IMG/VR virus record: IMGVR_UViG_3300038465_000039
Location: 1-64,000 of that record
Length of the DNA stretch: 64,000 bases
From: a virus
Direction: 5' to 3' (one strand)
Shown here: positions 50,295 through 59,231 of the stretch, one piece after another
Numbering within the stretch: position 1 is the stretch's first letter
Layout of the letters: each line of letters begins with the position of its first letter
Notes under the pieces: generated by a model
Databases searched by the model: none
What the model was told of the DNA's origin: nothing
The model's input: the letters and a program-made list of their open reading frames with translations, nothing else
Translations under genes and position numbers: made by a program

Positions 50295-52780
50295 TGGCCT
50301 TCGATCCCCGCCAACTCGACGAGATACGGAGGCGCGTTCGCGTCAGCGATGTGGTCGGCTCTGTATTTCCGCTCATCAAAAAGGGGAATGAATTTGTCGT
50401 CAAAGGCAACGAGTCGTTCACGGTCAACGATGCGAAACAAGTGTGGTGCGAATTCGGATCAGGCGGCGACGGAAAGGGCCACGACGTCTTCGAATTTCTC
50501 GTCCAGAACCAAGGGCTATCGTTCCCCGAAGCGGTCGAAGAACTCGCCAGACAAGCCGGCGTCTCCCTCAAGGACGGACCTGGACGGAGTCCTGCTTCGT
50601 CTAATGGCGCTGGAACTGCATCGGCATCCCACGCTCGAATTAACGGAAGCGGAGCGGAGAGCTCGCCGACAGGTCGAGACGATAGGCCTGACAATGGTCT
50701 GGGAAAAGCTGCAGGCGGCAAGCGTGAAGTCATAGCGACATGGGATTATCTCGATCCGGAAAACACGCTGCTTTACCAAACAGTGCGCATGCAGGAACGG
50801 ATGCCGGATGGCAGTTGGCGTCTTACAAAAGATCGCAAAATCTGGAAAACCTTTTTGCAGCGCCGACCGGCACCGACGCCGGGCGAATGGATTCTTGGTC
50901 TTGATGTCGTCGATCGAGAAACAGGCGAACCTCTTGAGTTTTTGAAGACGGCGACCGGTACTGCATGGCTACGCGTAACCGATGAACGTCTGAAGTGGAA
51001 CAACACTACACGGGCAACGTTCGCCGATCTCGGTAACGTCGAGCACTGGCTATACAATGCAAATGCAGTGATCGACGAACTCCAGGAACCGAGGGACGAC
51101 CAGCGGACTATTTTCTGTCCCGAAGGAGAAGGAAAGGTCGATGTCCTGAAAGAGTGGGGTTTGCTTGCCGTAACCAATTCCGGCGGTGCAAAGCATTTCA
51201 CCACCGCCTGCGCAGAATTCTTTAGGGGCGCAAGGCACGTCGTCATTCTACAGGACAATGATCGCGCCGGCGCCGAGGGAGCGGCCAAGAAAGCCGCGAT
51301 GCTGAAAGCTGTCGGCGTTGAACTGATACAGGCGTTGAATTTTCGCGATGTCTGGCCCAGTTGTCCGATGAAGGGCGACGTCAAGGACTGGCGCGACCAT
51401 GGCGGCACAAAGGATCAGTTGCTCGAGATCGTTGACGATCTGAAGCCATGGACTCCGGAACCCTACAAATTCAGATACGGAGCAAAGACCGCAGCCGATC
51501 TGGATGACAAACCGAAGCAGTATCCCTGGCGGATTAAATTTCTGGTGCCGCGGAATGTCGATACGCTTATCATGGGGCCGAGCAAATCGGGGAAGACATT
51601 CGAGACGCTGAATATGTGCATGCATGTCCACTTCGGAAAGGATTACGCGGGCCGACGTGTTGAACAGGGCGGTGTTGTCTATTTGACTTATGAGGGATCT
51701 GAAGGTTTCGAAAACAGATTCCGCGCCTACATGCAGCACAACGATTTAACCAAGGCTGATCTTCATTCGTTTGCATGGTTGACGCGACCGCCTGGCCTTT
51801 ATGCGAGCGAGGATGATGCTAAGGGTGTAGCGCAGGAAATATCCGAGATCGCCAAGACCTTCCGTCTTCCGCTGTCTCATTCAGTGATCGATACTCATAA
51901 CGCGGCGACCCGGGGATCGAGCGAGATCAAGAGCGAGGATTTGAACCGCATCCAGAATAATTACGGGACCGTTCGAACCATCACGGGTTGCCCTCTCTGG
52001 ATCGTCGGTCATACAAATCAGGAAGGCCGGCACCGCGGCAACGAACAGTTTTTCAACGGCATCGATGCCGCGCTGTTGATACGCAGGCTCTACACCGATG
52101 AGAAAAAAAAGATCGAAAAGCGCGATGATGATAGGCGCGTCATTCGCCGATTGAGTTCCGACAAACAGCGCGATGGCGACGACAACGTGAGCGTCGATTT
52201 TGTGTTGCAGCGGGTTGTAATCGGTAAGGACGAATTCGGTGACGATATCCCGTCGATGGTATCGACTGAACCGGCGCAGAGCGTGCCGGACAGTGTTGTA
52301 GAGGAGACTACCCGGAAAGCTGAATGGCTCGACGGGGAATATCTGATGGGGAGCAATCTGGATGTCTTCCAGGCGTTGCTGCGCAGCCTTGCAAAATCCG
52401 GACAGCCGCCTCCAAAAGAACTCGGATTGTCAAATGTCCCATTGGTGGTCGAATGGTCGCATCTCGGCAGAGAGTATAAGAAGACCGATCCGCGCGAACA
52501 GGATGAACCGATTGATAAATATCAAAATCGCATGAAGGCGAGGACGCGGCGATTCCGTGCTGACCTGCTTAGAAAAAAGGTTATAGGGGTCGCCGAGATG
52601 ATCGATCCATCAGCCGTCAACGAGAATCCGGAGAAGCCGATGATGATGCATTTTATCTGGCCGACTGGACGAAGGGTTTATGGTAAAGGCCTGCAGTGGC
52701 CGCCATTGCCGAAAAAGAAAAAGGAGCAGCCGATGATTCTGGCTCCTGGCGAAACCGAAGACGATCTTCCTCCCATATAA
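50294..52780 (+). CDS. Primase-helicase fusion protein
   Basis: 828 residues. Residues 1-95 resemble a DnaG CHC2 zinc domain (QLDEIRRRVRVSDVVGSVFP, then GHDVFEFLVQNQGLSFPEAV) but lack most zinc ligands. The middle has a Toprim-like domain (FCPEGEGKVDVLKEWGLLAV, then VVILQDNDRAGAEGAAKKAA with DND). From about residue 415 follows a RepA/RadA-like ATPase with Walker A MGPSKSGKTFE and a TGCPLWIVGHTNQEGRHRG block. It probably primes and unwinds DNA at the phage fork. It starts one base inside the methyltransferase stop. Confidence 0.8.
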   Translation: MAFDPRQLDEIRRRVRVSDVVGSVFPLIKKGNEFVVKGNESFTVNDAKQVWCEFGSGGDGKGHDVFEFLVQNQGLSFPEAVEELARQAGVSLKDGPGRSPASSNGAGTASASHARINGSGAESSPTGRDDRPDNGLGKAAGGKREVIATWDYLDPENTLLYQTVRMQERMPDGSWRLTKDRKIWKTFLQRRPAPTPGEWILGLDVVDRETGEPLEFLKTATGTAWLRVTDERLKWNNTTRATFADLGNVEHWLYNANAVIDELQEPRDDQRTIFCPEGEGKVDVLKEWGLLAVTNSGGAKHFTTACAEFFRGARHVVILQDNDRAGAEGAAKKAAMLKAVGVELIQALNFRDVWPSCPMKGDVKDWRDHGGTKDQLLEIVDDLKPWTPEPYKFRYGAKTAADLDDKPKQYPWRIKFLVPRNVDTLIMGPSKSGKTFETLNMCMHVHFGKDYAGRRVEQGGVVYLTYEGSEGFENRFRAYMQHNDLTKADLHSFAWLTRPPGLYASEDDAKGVAQEISEIAKTFRLPLSHSVIDTHNAATRGSSEIKSEDLNRIQNNYGTVRTITGCPLWIVGHTNQEGRHRGNEQFFNGIDAALLIRRLYTDEKKKIEKRDDDRRVIRRLSSDKQRDGDDNVSVDFVLQRVVIGKDEFGDDIPSMVSTEPAQSVPDSVVEETTRKAEWLDGEYLMGSNLDVFQALLRSLAKSGQPPPKELGLSNVPLVVEWSHLGREYKKTDPREQDEPIDKYQNRMKARTRRFRADLLRKKVIGVAEMIDPSAVNENPEKPMMMHFIWPTGRRVYGKGLQWPPLPKKKKEQPMILAPGETEDDLPPI

Positions 52781-52787
52781 AATCACA

Positions 52788-53309
52788 GTGCATGCAGAAC
52801 CCCAAATGATAATCAAAGAGACGGTGGCAGGCGTGGCGGCGGATGGTGACCGTCCGTCCGGTCACGGCAGGATGCTAGGCAAGGCTCTGGCGCTGATTGC
52901 TGAGATTGGCCGCCGAGATGCGCCGATGCCAATCCCTGATACTTGCCTCACCTGTGCCTTCCGCGAAGGGACGATGCCCAATCAAACGGCTGGCACGGGC
53001 GTGATGGCGCTCAATTGCGTGCTGCGGATCGACCTTGACCGATTTGCATGCCATCACGGGATGAAGGAAGGCGAGCCGCAGAAACTCTGTGCGGGTTACA
53101 TCGCCGCGATGCTTGCGCCATTTTCGCAAGTGAGGGAAATCTTGGCCGCATTTCACAATGAACTCGGCACCATTGAAGATTCGACGGACGATGAGGTGCG
53201 CACGGCCTTCGATACATGGTTGAGCCTCGCTGATCCCGAGCGTCGGCTGGACGTTTATCAGGCCGCTCGTGAGTATGCCAAAAGTCAGATGCACGGTGAT
53301 GATCAGTAG
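52788..53309 (+). CDS. Phage zinc-binding hypothetical protein
   Basis: 173 residues from a GTG; the ATG at 52806 is an alternative. The block CLTCAFREGTMPNQTAGTGV, then NCVLRIDLDRFACHHGMKEG is a Cys/His motif found in many phage proteins next to replication genes. The remainder is helical. Function unknown. Confidence 0.55.
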   Translation: MHAEPQMIIKETVAGVAADGDRPSGHGRMLGKALALIAEIGRRDAPMPIPDTCLTCAFREGTMPNQTAGTGVMALNCVLRIDLDRFACHHGMKEGEPQKLCAGYIAAMLAPFSQVREILAAFHNELGTIEDSTDDEVRTAFDTWLSLADPERRLDVYQAAREYAKSQMHGDDQ

Positions 53310-53326
53310 ATTGTGGACAGAGAACC

Positions 53327-54184
53327 ATGAGGGTACAAAAAATGCAGGGGTTGACCAGCATGAAGACTGATTCCGAGGATGTCCAAAAGGCGGTCCTCGA
53401 AGACCGCAAGCGCCGGCGCCTTGGGCTCGCCGCCGAAATGAAACAACTCGGAAAACACAAAAAGCGAATCAAGTTCAGATTGGTCGAGGGACGCTCCTGG
53501 CCGATCGATGTTGCCACTGGCGAGAATGCGGATATCGATCGCGAAGACGTCATGGCGTCGTTACCGGACGATATGAAGGCGCTGGTTGGTGACGTCGATG
53601 AAAAGATGCAGGCCATGCGCGTCGAGGCCGACAAGCACCAATCGTTTACCGAGGATACCGTGCAGGTTGACGAAGGAGTGCTTTTGCGCCGGCGGGCCGA
53701 GCGTGAGGCAGAACTTGAATCGCGCTCCAAGATACGAGGCGAGAAATGGACGCCGGAACTCGTCGAGGCGAGACTGGAAGACGCCTATCGCACGCTGTTT
53801 CGATCAAGCATCGGCGGTACGGGACCGCGTCCATTCGGCAATGCGATGCCGGCAATCATTAAGGAAGTCTCCGATCTCGTGCACCAGGCCGGCAACAAAT
53901 CGCTTCGTAATGCGATTGCTCACAGGTTCAAGGGAGTACCATCGACTGAAGAAGTCCGGCGAGCTAACGAGGCCTTGGCGTGGGCAACTGAATATCTATT
54001 AACCGAGCATCCCGATCTGCCTGGGTTCGTTCAGTTGTCGGCTTTATGGAAGGCATGGGGCGCCAAGATCAGTAAAAAGTGTGAGACTCACGGCATCAAT
54101 CGACAGGCGTTTTATCGCGATCGAAAGATAGCGTTGCAGCTGATTGTCGATGGGTTGATACGAAGCGGGAAGGCGCCGACGTGA
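53327..54184 (+). CDS. DUF6362-like DNA-binding protein
   Basis: 285 residues. The C-terminal block EKWTPELVEARLEDAYRTLF, then RANEALAWATEYL and KKCETHGINRQAFYRDRKIA resembles the DUF6362 phage family, probably an HTH regulator or terminase-related factor. The N-terminal 140 residues are charged and helical. The true start may be the later ATG at 53360. Confidence 0.6.
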   Translation: MRVQKMQGLTSMKTDSEDVQKAVLEDRKRRRLGLAAEMKQLGKHKKRIKFRLVEGRSWPIDVATGENADIDREDVMASLPDDMKALVGDVDEKMQAMRVEADKHQSFTEDTVQVDEGVLLRRRAEREAELESRSKIRGEKWTPELVEARLEDAYRTLFRSSIGGTGPRPFGNAMPAIIKEVSDLVHQAGNKSLRNAIAHRFKGVPSTEEVRRANEALAWATEYLLTEHPDLPGFVQLSALWKAWGAKISKKCETHGINRQAFYRDRKIALQLIVDGLIRSGKAPT

Positions 54185-55020
54185 GGCTTATTCGAGTCTT
54201 CCCGCGTATCACCAAGGCAACGCCGCGAGATGATCTTGCGCGTTTCGGCCCTCCAACTTTATTCGACGAGGCTGACGAGGTTCATGTGTCGGTAACGTTC
54301 AGCGAGGATAAGATGATCGCAGAACATCTTGCTGAGCAATGGAAGCACGTCGCGCCGGTCAAAATCGGTGGCGTTGCCTACGACGACGATTCGCTCGAAT
54401 TTATTCCGGGTCGCTATATCGGCCCCGGCTATACCATCACGTCGCGCGGATGTCCGCGCAAGTGCTGGTTCTGCGGCGTCTGGAAAAAATGGCCGACCGT
54501 CAACCCCATGACGATCTACCCCGGATGGAACGTTCTGGATGACAACCTGCTCGCCGCGCCGCGCTGGCACGTGGAGGCGGTATTCGAGATGCTGCGCCAA
54601 TACGACCGCAAGCAGCGCGTGACGTTCACAGGCGGCTTGGAAGCCCTCTCACTGCAGGAATATCAAGTCGAACTACTCGCGAGCCTCCGGCCCAAGCCCG
54701 CAATGTTCTGGGCCTATGATCCCGGCGACGAATTCGAGACGCTAGAGCGCGCCGCGCGGTTGATGATCGAAGCAGGCTTTACCGCCGCATCGCATCGGCT
54801 CCGCGTCTATGTCTTGATAGGCTTTCCGAAAGACACCTTCGATCTGGCGGAAAAGCGCCTCAAGCAAATGATGAGCATCGGCCTGACACCGATGGCAATG
54901 CTGTGGTCGCCGGACAAGCCATCGCAAGAGCGATACCGACCTGCGCCGGAATGGCGTGCGTTCCAGCGCCGTTGGGCGCGACCGGCAATCATACATTCTG
55001 ATCCTGAGTGCCATACATGA
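54181..55020 (+). CDS. Radical SAM-like protein
   Basis: 279 residues from a GTG overlapping the previous stop. SRGCPRKCWFCGVW gives the CxxxCxxC motif for a 4Fe-4S cluster; before it comes a segment of the B12-independent Elp3/MiaB-like style (VKIGGVAYDDDSLEFIPGRY), after it VTFTGGLEALSLQEYQVELL and LRVYVLIGFPKDTFDLAEKR, normal radical-SAM blocks. Its substrate is unknown. A phage radical SAM enzyme may modify a nucleotide or host component. Confidence 0.8.
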   Translation: MRLIRVFPRITKATPRDDLARFGPPTLFDEADEVHVSVTFSEDKMIAEHLAEQWKHVAPVKIGGVAYDDDSLEFIPGRYIGPGYTITSRGCPRKCWFCGVWKKWPTVNPMTIYPGWNVLDDNLLAAPRWHVEAVFEMLRQYDRKQRVTFTGGLEALSLQEYQVELLASLRPKPAMFWAYDPGDEFETLERAARLMIEAGFTAASHRLRVYVLIGFPKDTFDLAEKRLKQMMSIGLTPMAMLWSPDKPSQERYRPAPEWRAFQRRWARPAIIHSDPECHT

Positions 55021-55217
55021 AAAAACTCCAGAGGCTCTTGAAACTACATCAGGGCGGCGAAAAGTTTGTCCCCACTCCTATCTGCGAGTGCGTCGGCACT
55101 GCGCAGAGGATGCATGTTGACGGTCGATTTATGGGATGGACCGAAGGTAGGCGCGGTCCCAAAGGTGGTGTCTGCGGTGCTTGCGGCGGTGCGATTCCTG
55201 ATGAGAGAGGCAAGTGA
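55017..55217 (+). CDS. Small zinc-ribbon protein
   Basis: 66 residues from the ATG overlapping the radical SAM stop. Two Cys groups (PICECVG and GGVCGACGGAIPDERG). Its tight overlaps on both sides show coupling with the radical SAM and nuclease-like genes. Confidence 0.5.
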   Translation: MKKLQRLLKLHQGGEKFVPTPICECVGTAQRMHVDGRFMGWTEGRRGPKGGVCGACGGAIPDERGK

Positions 55218-55951
55218 AGAAACAACCGGCATATGCTTCTGAGGTCGCGCTCTGCGCAGCATTCCTTGCTGCCGTCGATAAGCAGAAGTGGACCGCTTAT
55301 GCCGAGAGTCTAGGATGGGACATCCTACTTGTTCGAAATCGTGACGGATTCCAGATCGGTATCCAAGCCAAACTGCGGCTCAATGTCGAAGTCATCAATC
55401 AAGCAATCGAGGAAGGTGCATGGTATAGGATCGACGAACCCGGCCCCGATTGTCGCGCAATCCTGGTCCCTCCAGATGGCGGCCCGGCCTTCGACAAGGT
55501 TTGTGATTTCATCGGACTGACAATCATCCGGATGCGCGACATGACGCATCTCAATCCGCGCTGGAACAGTGCGTTCATGCCGTCGCTGCCTGACGATCAA
55601 ATCCATGATCGGGAGTGGCACGAGATGGCGCCGACGAAACGCCACAAGCTACCGGAGTATATTCCTGATGTAGCCGCTGGATCATCGGCGCCGATCCAAC
55701 TCACACAGTGGAAAATCAAGGCGATCAAGATCGCTATTCTTTTGGAGAGCCGCGGTTATGTTACCCGCGCCGATTTTTCCTACCTACAGATAGATCATCG
55801 TCGCTGGATAACGATGGGTTGGTTGAAGATTGAGAATGGTCGATACGTAGCCAACGCTTCCCCTGACTTCAAGGCTCAGCATCCCATCGTCTACGGCCAG
55901 ATCGAATCCGATGTAGAAAAGTGGAAACCGAAACAATCGGAGATGCTATGA
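55214..55951 (+). CDS. PD-(D/E)XK-like nuclease candidate
   Basis: 245 residues from a GTG. ESLGWDILLVRNRDGFQIGI, then QAKLRLNVEVINQAI gives the order Asp...Gln-x-Lys (IQAKL), close to the PD-(D/E)XK pattern with Gln in the acidic place; relatives I know show E-x-K. The C-terminal part has a small HTH-like segment (YVTRADFSYLQIDHRRWITM). It may be a nuclease or an endonuclease-derived binding protein. Confidence 0.55.
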   Translation: MKKQPAYASEVALCAAFLAAVDKQKWTAYAESLGWDILLVRNRDGFQIGIQAKLRLNVEVINQAIEEGAWYRIDEPGPDCRAILVPPDGGPAFDKVCDFIGLTIIRMRDMTHLNPRWNSAFMPSLPDDQIHDREWHEMAPTKRHKLPEYIPDVAAGSSAPIQLTQWKIKAIKIAILLESRGYVTRADFSYLQIDHRRWITMGWLKIENGRYVANASPDFKAQHPIVYGQIESDVEKWKPKQSEML

Positions 55952-56208
55952 CAATCGATATTACATTCAACGACAGCGGCCGCACAGCGACGCAGCCATC
56001 GAACCCGAAATTTCCGGACGGTATCGATGTCGATATTTCAGCACCGGGTCGTGCATCGTGTTGTTTCAACCTGAGTCATCCAGCCCCACGCGTCGGGACG
56101 TATTCGATTGTCTGCCGGACCTGTCGTTGCACCGCGGTCATCACCGTCGCCGGACGCCCCGACGATCCGCGCACCCTAACTTTACCGTGCAAGGAGATAC
56201 GACATTGA
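55948..56208 (+). CDS. Small phage zinc-finger protein
   Basis: 86 residues from the ATG in the ATGA overlap. SHPAPRVGTYSIVCRTCRCT, then VAGRPDDPRTLTLPC is a common phage block with paired Cys. Its function is unknown. Confidence 0.55.
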   Translation: MTIDITFNDSGRTATQPSNPKFPDGIDVDISAPGRASCCFNLSHPAPRVGTYSIVCRTCRCTAVITVAGRPDDPRTLTLPCKEIRH

Positions 56209-56645
56209 GCGATCTTCCGTTTGTTGTCATGATCGACTATACGAACCACACTGGCATTCGTGCTATCCGTGAGATCGTACCAATGCCAACAAACGCGCTG
56301 CACTTCGGCTCGAATCAATGGCACCATGAACCGCAGTGGCTGATCGATGCGATCGACGTCGCGAAGAGCGACATCCGCACATTCGCAGTCAAGGATATCC
56401 ATGCATGGTCGCCAAGAGATGCGGCTACTGGTCGGTCAATGGCATCCTACGCCAAGCAGCTGCAGGCCTCGATCGAGCGGAACGCGCGCATGAAGGTACG
56501 GCTCGCGAAGGTAATCGACGTGCTCGCCGGCGTTGACGGTAGCAAGAGCGACTCGCGCAGCGAGGTTGATGAAGCTATCCGCAGAATAATTGCCGCGCAA
56601 AATGCGATCACGGCAATCATGAAGGATGAGGAGCCGGTCTGGTGA
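56205..56645 (+). CDS. Hypothetical protein, TTG start
   Basis: 146 residues from a TTG that overlaps the previous stop and has a perfect AAGGAG ribosome site 9 bases upstream. N-terminal part (LPFVVMIDYTNHTGIRAIRE, then PMPTNALHFGSNQWHHEPQW) is a WYL-like or ribosome-linked style seen in phages; the C-terminal part is a charged helix. Family unclear. Confidence 0.55.
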   Translation: MSDLPFVVMIDYTNHTGIRAIREIVPMPTNALHFGSNQWHHEPQWLIDAIDVAKSDIRTFAVKDIHAWSPRDAATGRSMASYAKQLQASIERNARMKVRLAKVIDVLAGVDGSKSDSRSEVDEAIRRIIAAQNAITAIMKDEEPVW

Positions 56646-56989
56646 AGTTGGTTATCCTGGAGAGCCCGTTCGCAGCGAAAACCTTTATCGGTCGATGGCT
56701 GAATCGTCGGTACGCGCGCCGATGTGTTCGCGATTCTCTGATGCGCGGCGAGGCGCCTATCGCTTCGCATCTGCTCTATACTCAACCGGGCATCTTGCGC
56801 GACGGCGATCCTGCCGAGCGCCAATGGGGAATCGACGCCGGACTGGCATGGGGAGACCGCGCTGACGCCACCGTTGTCTATACGGACCGCGGAACGTCGC
56901 GAGGTATGGTCTACGGCATCAACAATGCGGACCGCGCTGGCCGACCGGTCGAACTTAGGATACTGAGGCGGCATTCGAACAACGGGTGA
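56642..56989 (+). CDS. DUF7768/DUF4406-type protein (deoxyribosyltransferase-like fold)
   Basis: 115 residues from a GTG. KLVILESPFAAKTF, then LMRGEAPIASHLLYTQPGIL and ERQWGIDAGLAWGDRADATV are the marks of this phage family, which has a Rossmann-like fold related to nucleoside 2-deoxyribosyltransferases and SLOG proteins. It may bind or hydrolyse a nucleotide-derived ligand. Confidence 0.75.
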   Translation: MKLVILESPFAAKTFIGRWLNRRYARRCVRDSLMRGEAPIASHLLYTQPGILRDGDPAERQWGIDAGLAWGDRADATVVYTDRGTSRGMVYGINNADRAGRPVELRILRRHSNNG

Positions 56990-56998
56990 GGTACTGAG

Positions 56999-57469
56999 AT
57001 GGCGGGAAGCGTAAATAGGGTGATCTTGATCGGCAATCTCGGGAAGGATCCCGAGACGTTCGAGCGTAACGGCAATAAGACCGTCAAGTTCTCGATCGCG
57101 ACCAGCGAAAGCTGGCGCGACAAAGCTACCGGAGAGCGCAAGGAGGTCACGGACTGGCACAACATTGTCGTGTTCGACAAAACCGCAGCAGAGTTCGCGG
57201 AAAAATTCCTGAAGAAGGGAATGAAGGTCTACGTCGAGGGCAAGCAGAAGACGCGTAAGTGGACCGATAAAGACGGTGTTGATCGGTACACCACGGACAC
57301 CGTTATTGCAGCGTTCGGAGGACAGTTGCAAAATCTGACGCGCAGCGACGGTGCAAGCGGTGGGGCACCGAGCGAGGACGACTATGGCACGCCGTCTGAT
57401 CGAAACGGGCGCTCGGCATCGCAATCATCCAGCAGGCCCGAGGATGACGGCGGGGATATCCCCTTCTGA
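56999..57469 (+). CDS. ssb: Single-stranded DNA-binding protein
   Basis: 156 residues. The OB fold begins SVNRVILIGNLGKDPETFER and continues with VKFSIATSESWRDKATGERK and VYVEGKQKTRKWTDKDGV. The C-terminal tail is disordered and ends in the acidic tip EDDGGDIPF, which in bacterial SSB recruits partner enzymes. It protects single strands during phage replication. Confidence 0.95.
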   Translation: MAGSVNRVILIGNLGKDPETFERNGNKTVKFSIATSESWRDKATGERKEVTDWHNIVVFDKTAAEFAEKFLKKGMKVYVEGKQKTRKWTDKDGVDRYTTDTVIAAFGGQLQNLTRSDGASGGAPSEDDYGTPSDRNGRSASQSSSRPEDDGGDIPF

Positions 57470-57870
57470 TGGCCTCCCGCATTGTCCCAGAAGGTGGATG
57501 GTCGAATCTCAAACCGTTCAAGACGCCGCGAGTCGAGAAGCAATCACACCTGCGATTTGTGAAGTCGCTGATCTGTGTATGCTGTGCGGCCCAAGGTCTA
57601 ACCGTGCAGGCTGACGACCCGCTGCACATTCGGTCGATCAGCCTCATTCACGGTAAGGACGAAACAGGCGGATCGCGTAAGTCAGATGACAGGTGGACAT
57701 TGCCAGGTTGCCGAAGACATCACGATCAGCAGCACGGCATGAACGAGCGAAACTTCTGGTCGATGTACCGCATCGACCCGTTCCTGCTTGCTTTGGTTTT
57801 GTGGGGCCTGACCGGAAACGAGCATGCTGCGGTCGAGGTTATACGGCTGCATGCGAGGGGAGGAGTTTGA
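57469..57870 (+). CDS. Ref-like/DUF968 HNH nuclease
   Basis: 133 residues. HLRFVKSLICVCCA, then DPLHIRSISLIHG and KSDDRWTLPGCRRHHDQQHG and MNERNFW form a compact HNH of the DUF968/Ref style, nucleases that act at RecA-coated joints. The gene overlaps the ssb stop by one base, which supports a recombination role. Confidence 0.75.
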   Translation: MASRIVPEGGWSNLKPFKTPRVEKQSHLRFVKSLICVCCAAQGLTVQADDPLHIRSISLIHGKDETGGSRKSDDRWTLPGCRRHHDQQHGMNERNFWSMYRIDPFLLALVLWGLTGNEHAAVEVIRLHARGGV

Positions 57871-58061
57871 TGCCGCCGTTCCGCGAAGATGTCAAAACCG
57901 CTTTCGGCAATCACAATCGTTTCGCCGAGGTGCTCGGTCAGATCGCTCATGGTCGGACCGATAATGGTAGACCGCTGGCGGCTGAGAAAGTGCGCCAGAT
58001 GGCGCGGGCCGTTCTTGTCGAGTGCGGCATCAATACGTGGTCACCGGACGAAACAGCATGA
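57870..58061 (+). CDS. Small hypothetical protein
   Basis: 63 residues from the ATG overlapping the previous stop by one base, with GGAGGAG ribosome site. Polar helix (FREDVKTAFGNHNRFAEVLG). Its stop overlaps the SLOG gene start by ATGA. Confidence 0.5.
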   Translation: MPPFREDVKTAFGNHNRFAEVLGQIAHGRTDNGRPLAAEKVRQMARAVLVECGINTWSPDETA

Positions 58062-58468
58062 GGCTTCTGGTATGCGGCGGCCGCGGCTACGGTGTCGTGC
58101 CGGACTGGTATCCGCAGGAACAAGCGGCTGAGGTCCGGGCGCGTGCTGCTCGTGAATCGTTCTTCCTGCGCGAGACGCTGGATTGCCTTCACATCGAAGA
58201 TCCTGTCTCAGTGGTCATCCATGGCGGCGCACGCGGCGCCGATGCATTGGCCGGGCTATGGGCGGTCCGGAAGGGTATTGAGGTCTTAGTCTTCAGGGCG
58301 GACTGGCGAGGTTTAGGGAAGTCGGCCGGTCCCATCCGGAATGCGCGCATGATCTTCGAGGGGTTGCCGGCAATGGTCGTCGCCTTCCCAGGCGGCTCTG
58401 GAACAGCCGACATGGTGCGCCAGGCAACGGCCGCTGGTGTCCGCGTCTTTGAGGCCGGGCAAGGATAG
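58058..58468 (+). CDS. SLOG-family protein (DUF2493/YspA-like)
   Basis: 136 residues from the ATG at 58058. MRLLVCGGRGYG is the first ligand-binding loop; VIHGGARGADALAGLWAV and FRADWRGLGKSAGPIRNARM and VAFPGGSGTADMVRQA are the other SLOG blocks. SLOG proteins sense or cut nucleotide-derived ligands. As the last gene of the rightward operon before motif array B, it may act in host control or counter-defence. Confidence 0.8.
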   Translation: MRLLVCGGRGYGVVPDWYPQEQAAEVRARAARESFFLRETLDCLHIEDPVSVVIHGGARGADALAGLWAVRKGIEVLVFRADWRGLGKSAGPIRNARMIFEGLPAMVVAFPGGSGTADMVRQATAAGVRVFEAGQG

Positions 58469-58889
58469 CGGCGAGTCGGAAATAGCGCACCGGTGAGCTT
58501 CTCTGGCCCAGCGAACGGCCATCCACAGGGAAAGTTCAGGTCGTGAGACCGAAAAATAGCTACAAAAATCCTTTTCGGGTACGTGAAAATCACAACATAC
58601 TGTTTTTCCATCATATTTTGATTGTCGGCGTACCCGTCAATGGTTTCGCGTACCCGCCACGTACCCGTCATTTCGTACCCGTTTCGACGATTGCGGCGAA
58701 AATAAATATTGACGGGCCGCGACAGATTGCGACAACCATACGCACGCGAGCCCCGAAAGGGGTATTGCGTCCATCATCCCTGCGAGCGCCAGAACGCCCC
58801 CCGACGCTCGGGTATCGACCTTCCTTCGAACGCCCGGCTGCTCACGCAGTCGGGCTTCGTTGTATCCGGGGGCAGGGGGAAATCTGGGG
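58469..58889. other. Intergenic region holding motif array B
   Basis: 420 bases without a gene. An AT-rich tract (58545-58625) is interleaved with five CGTACCCG-type motifs (58576-58681). A hairpin at about 58831-58854 (GCCCGGCTGC/GCAGTCGGGC with loop TCAC) has only a short T-run after it. No promoter of high quality is seen. Confidence 0.5.
58576..58681 (+). repeat. Array B of CGTACCCG motifs
   Basis: Inverted copy CGGGTACG at 58576-58583 directly after a TTTTC run, then after about 45 bases four direct exact copies at 58629-58636, 58649-58656, 58660-58667 and 58674-58681. The layout mirrors array A at 44776-44876. Confidence 0.7.
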
Positions 58890-59231
58890 ATGGGCGACGG
58901 TCAATCGCTAGACGAGGCTTTCAAACAAATCGCTGCACTCCGGAAGACGATCGATGAGCAGCAGCGCACCATTACTCGGATGCAATCGGTCGGCGGCTTC
59001 GCCGACAGCAAACAACTATCGACGCGATCTCAGCGCCTCGAGGACCGTGTCGAGCGGCTTGAGTTCGACAGCGTGATGCACCAGGATGTCACCGCTCACA
59101 CGGTCGACCTGATGTCGCGCCACCTGCACGAGCGTCATGATCTCGATCTTGATCGGGACAATTCGCCCGACGTGATTTTCTTGCGCAAGATTCGGAAACG
59201 GTTGCGCGATTGGGCGGAAGACAAGGTCTGA
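58890..59231 (+). CDS. Coiled-coil protein
   Basis: 113 residues from the ATG at 58890. A long coiled coil (DEAFKQIAALRKTIDEQQRT, then RLEDRVERLEFDSVMHQDVT) and a charged C-terminus (FLRKIRKRLRDWAEDK). Two tiny ORFs of 22 and 18 codons follow with ATGA-type overlaps (59231-59299, 59296-59352); they are too short to call. Confidence 0.5.
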   Translation: MGDGQSLDEAFKQIAALRKTIDEQQRTITRMQSVGGFADSKQLSTRSQRLEDRVERLEFDSVMHQDVTAHTVDLMSRHLHERHDLDLDRDNSPDVIFLRKIRKRLRDWAEDKV

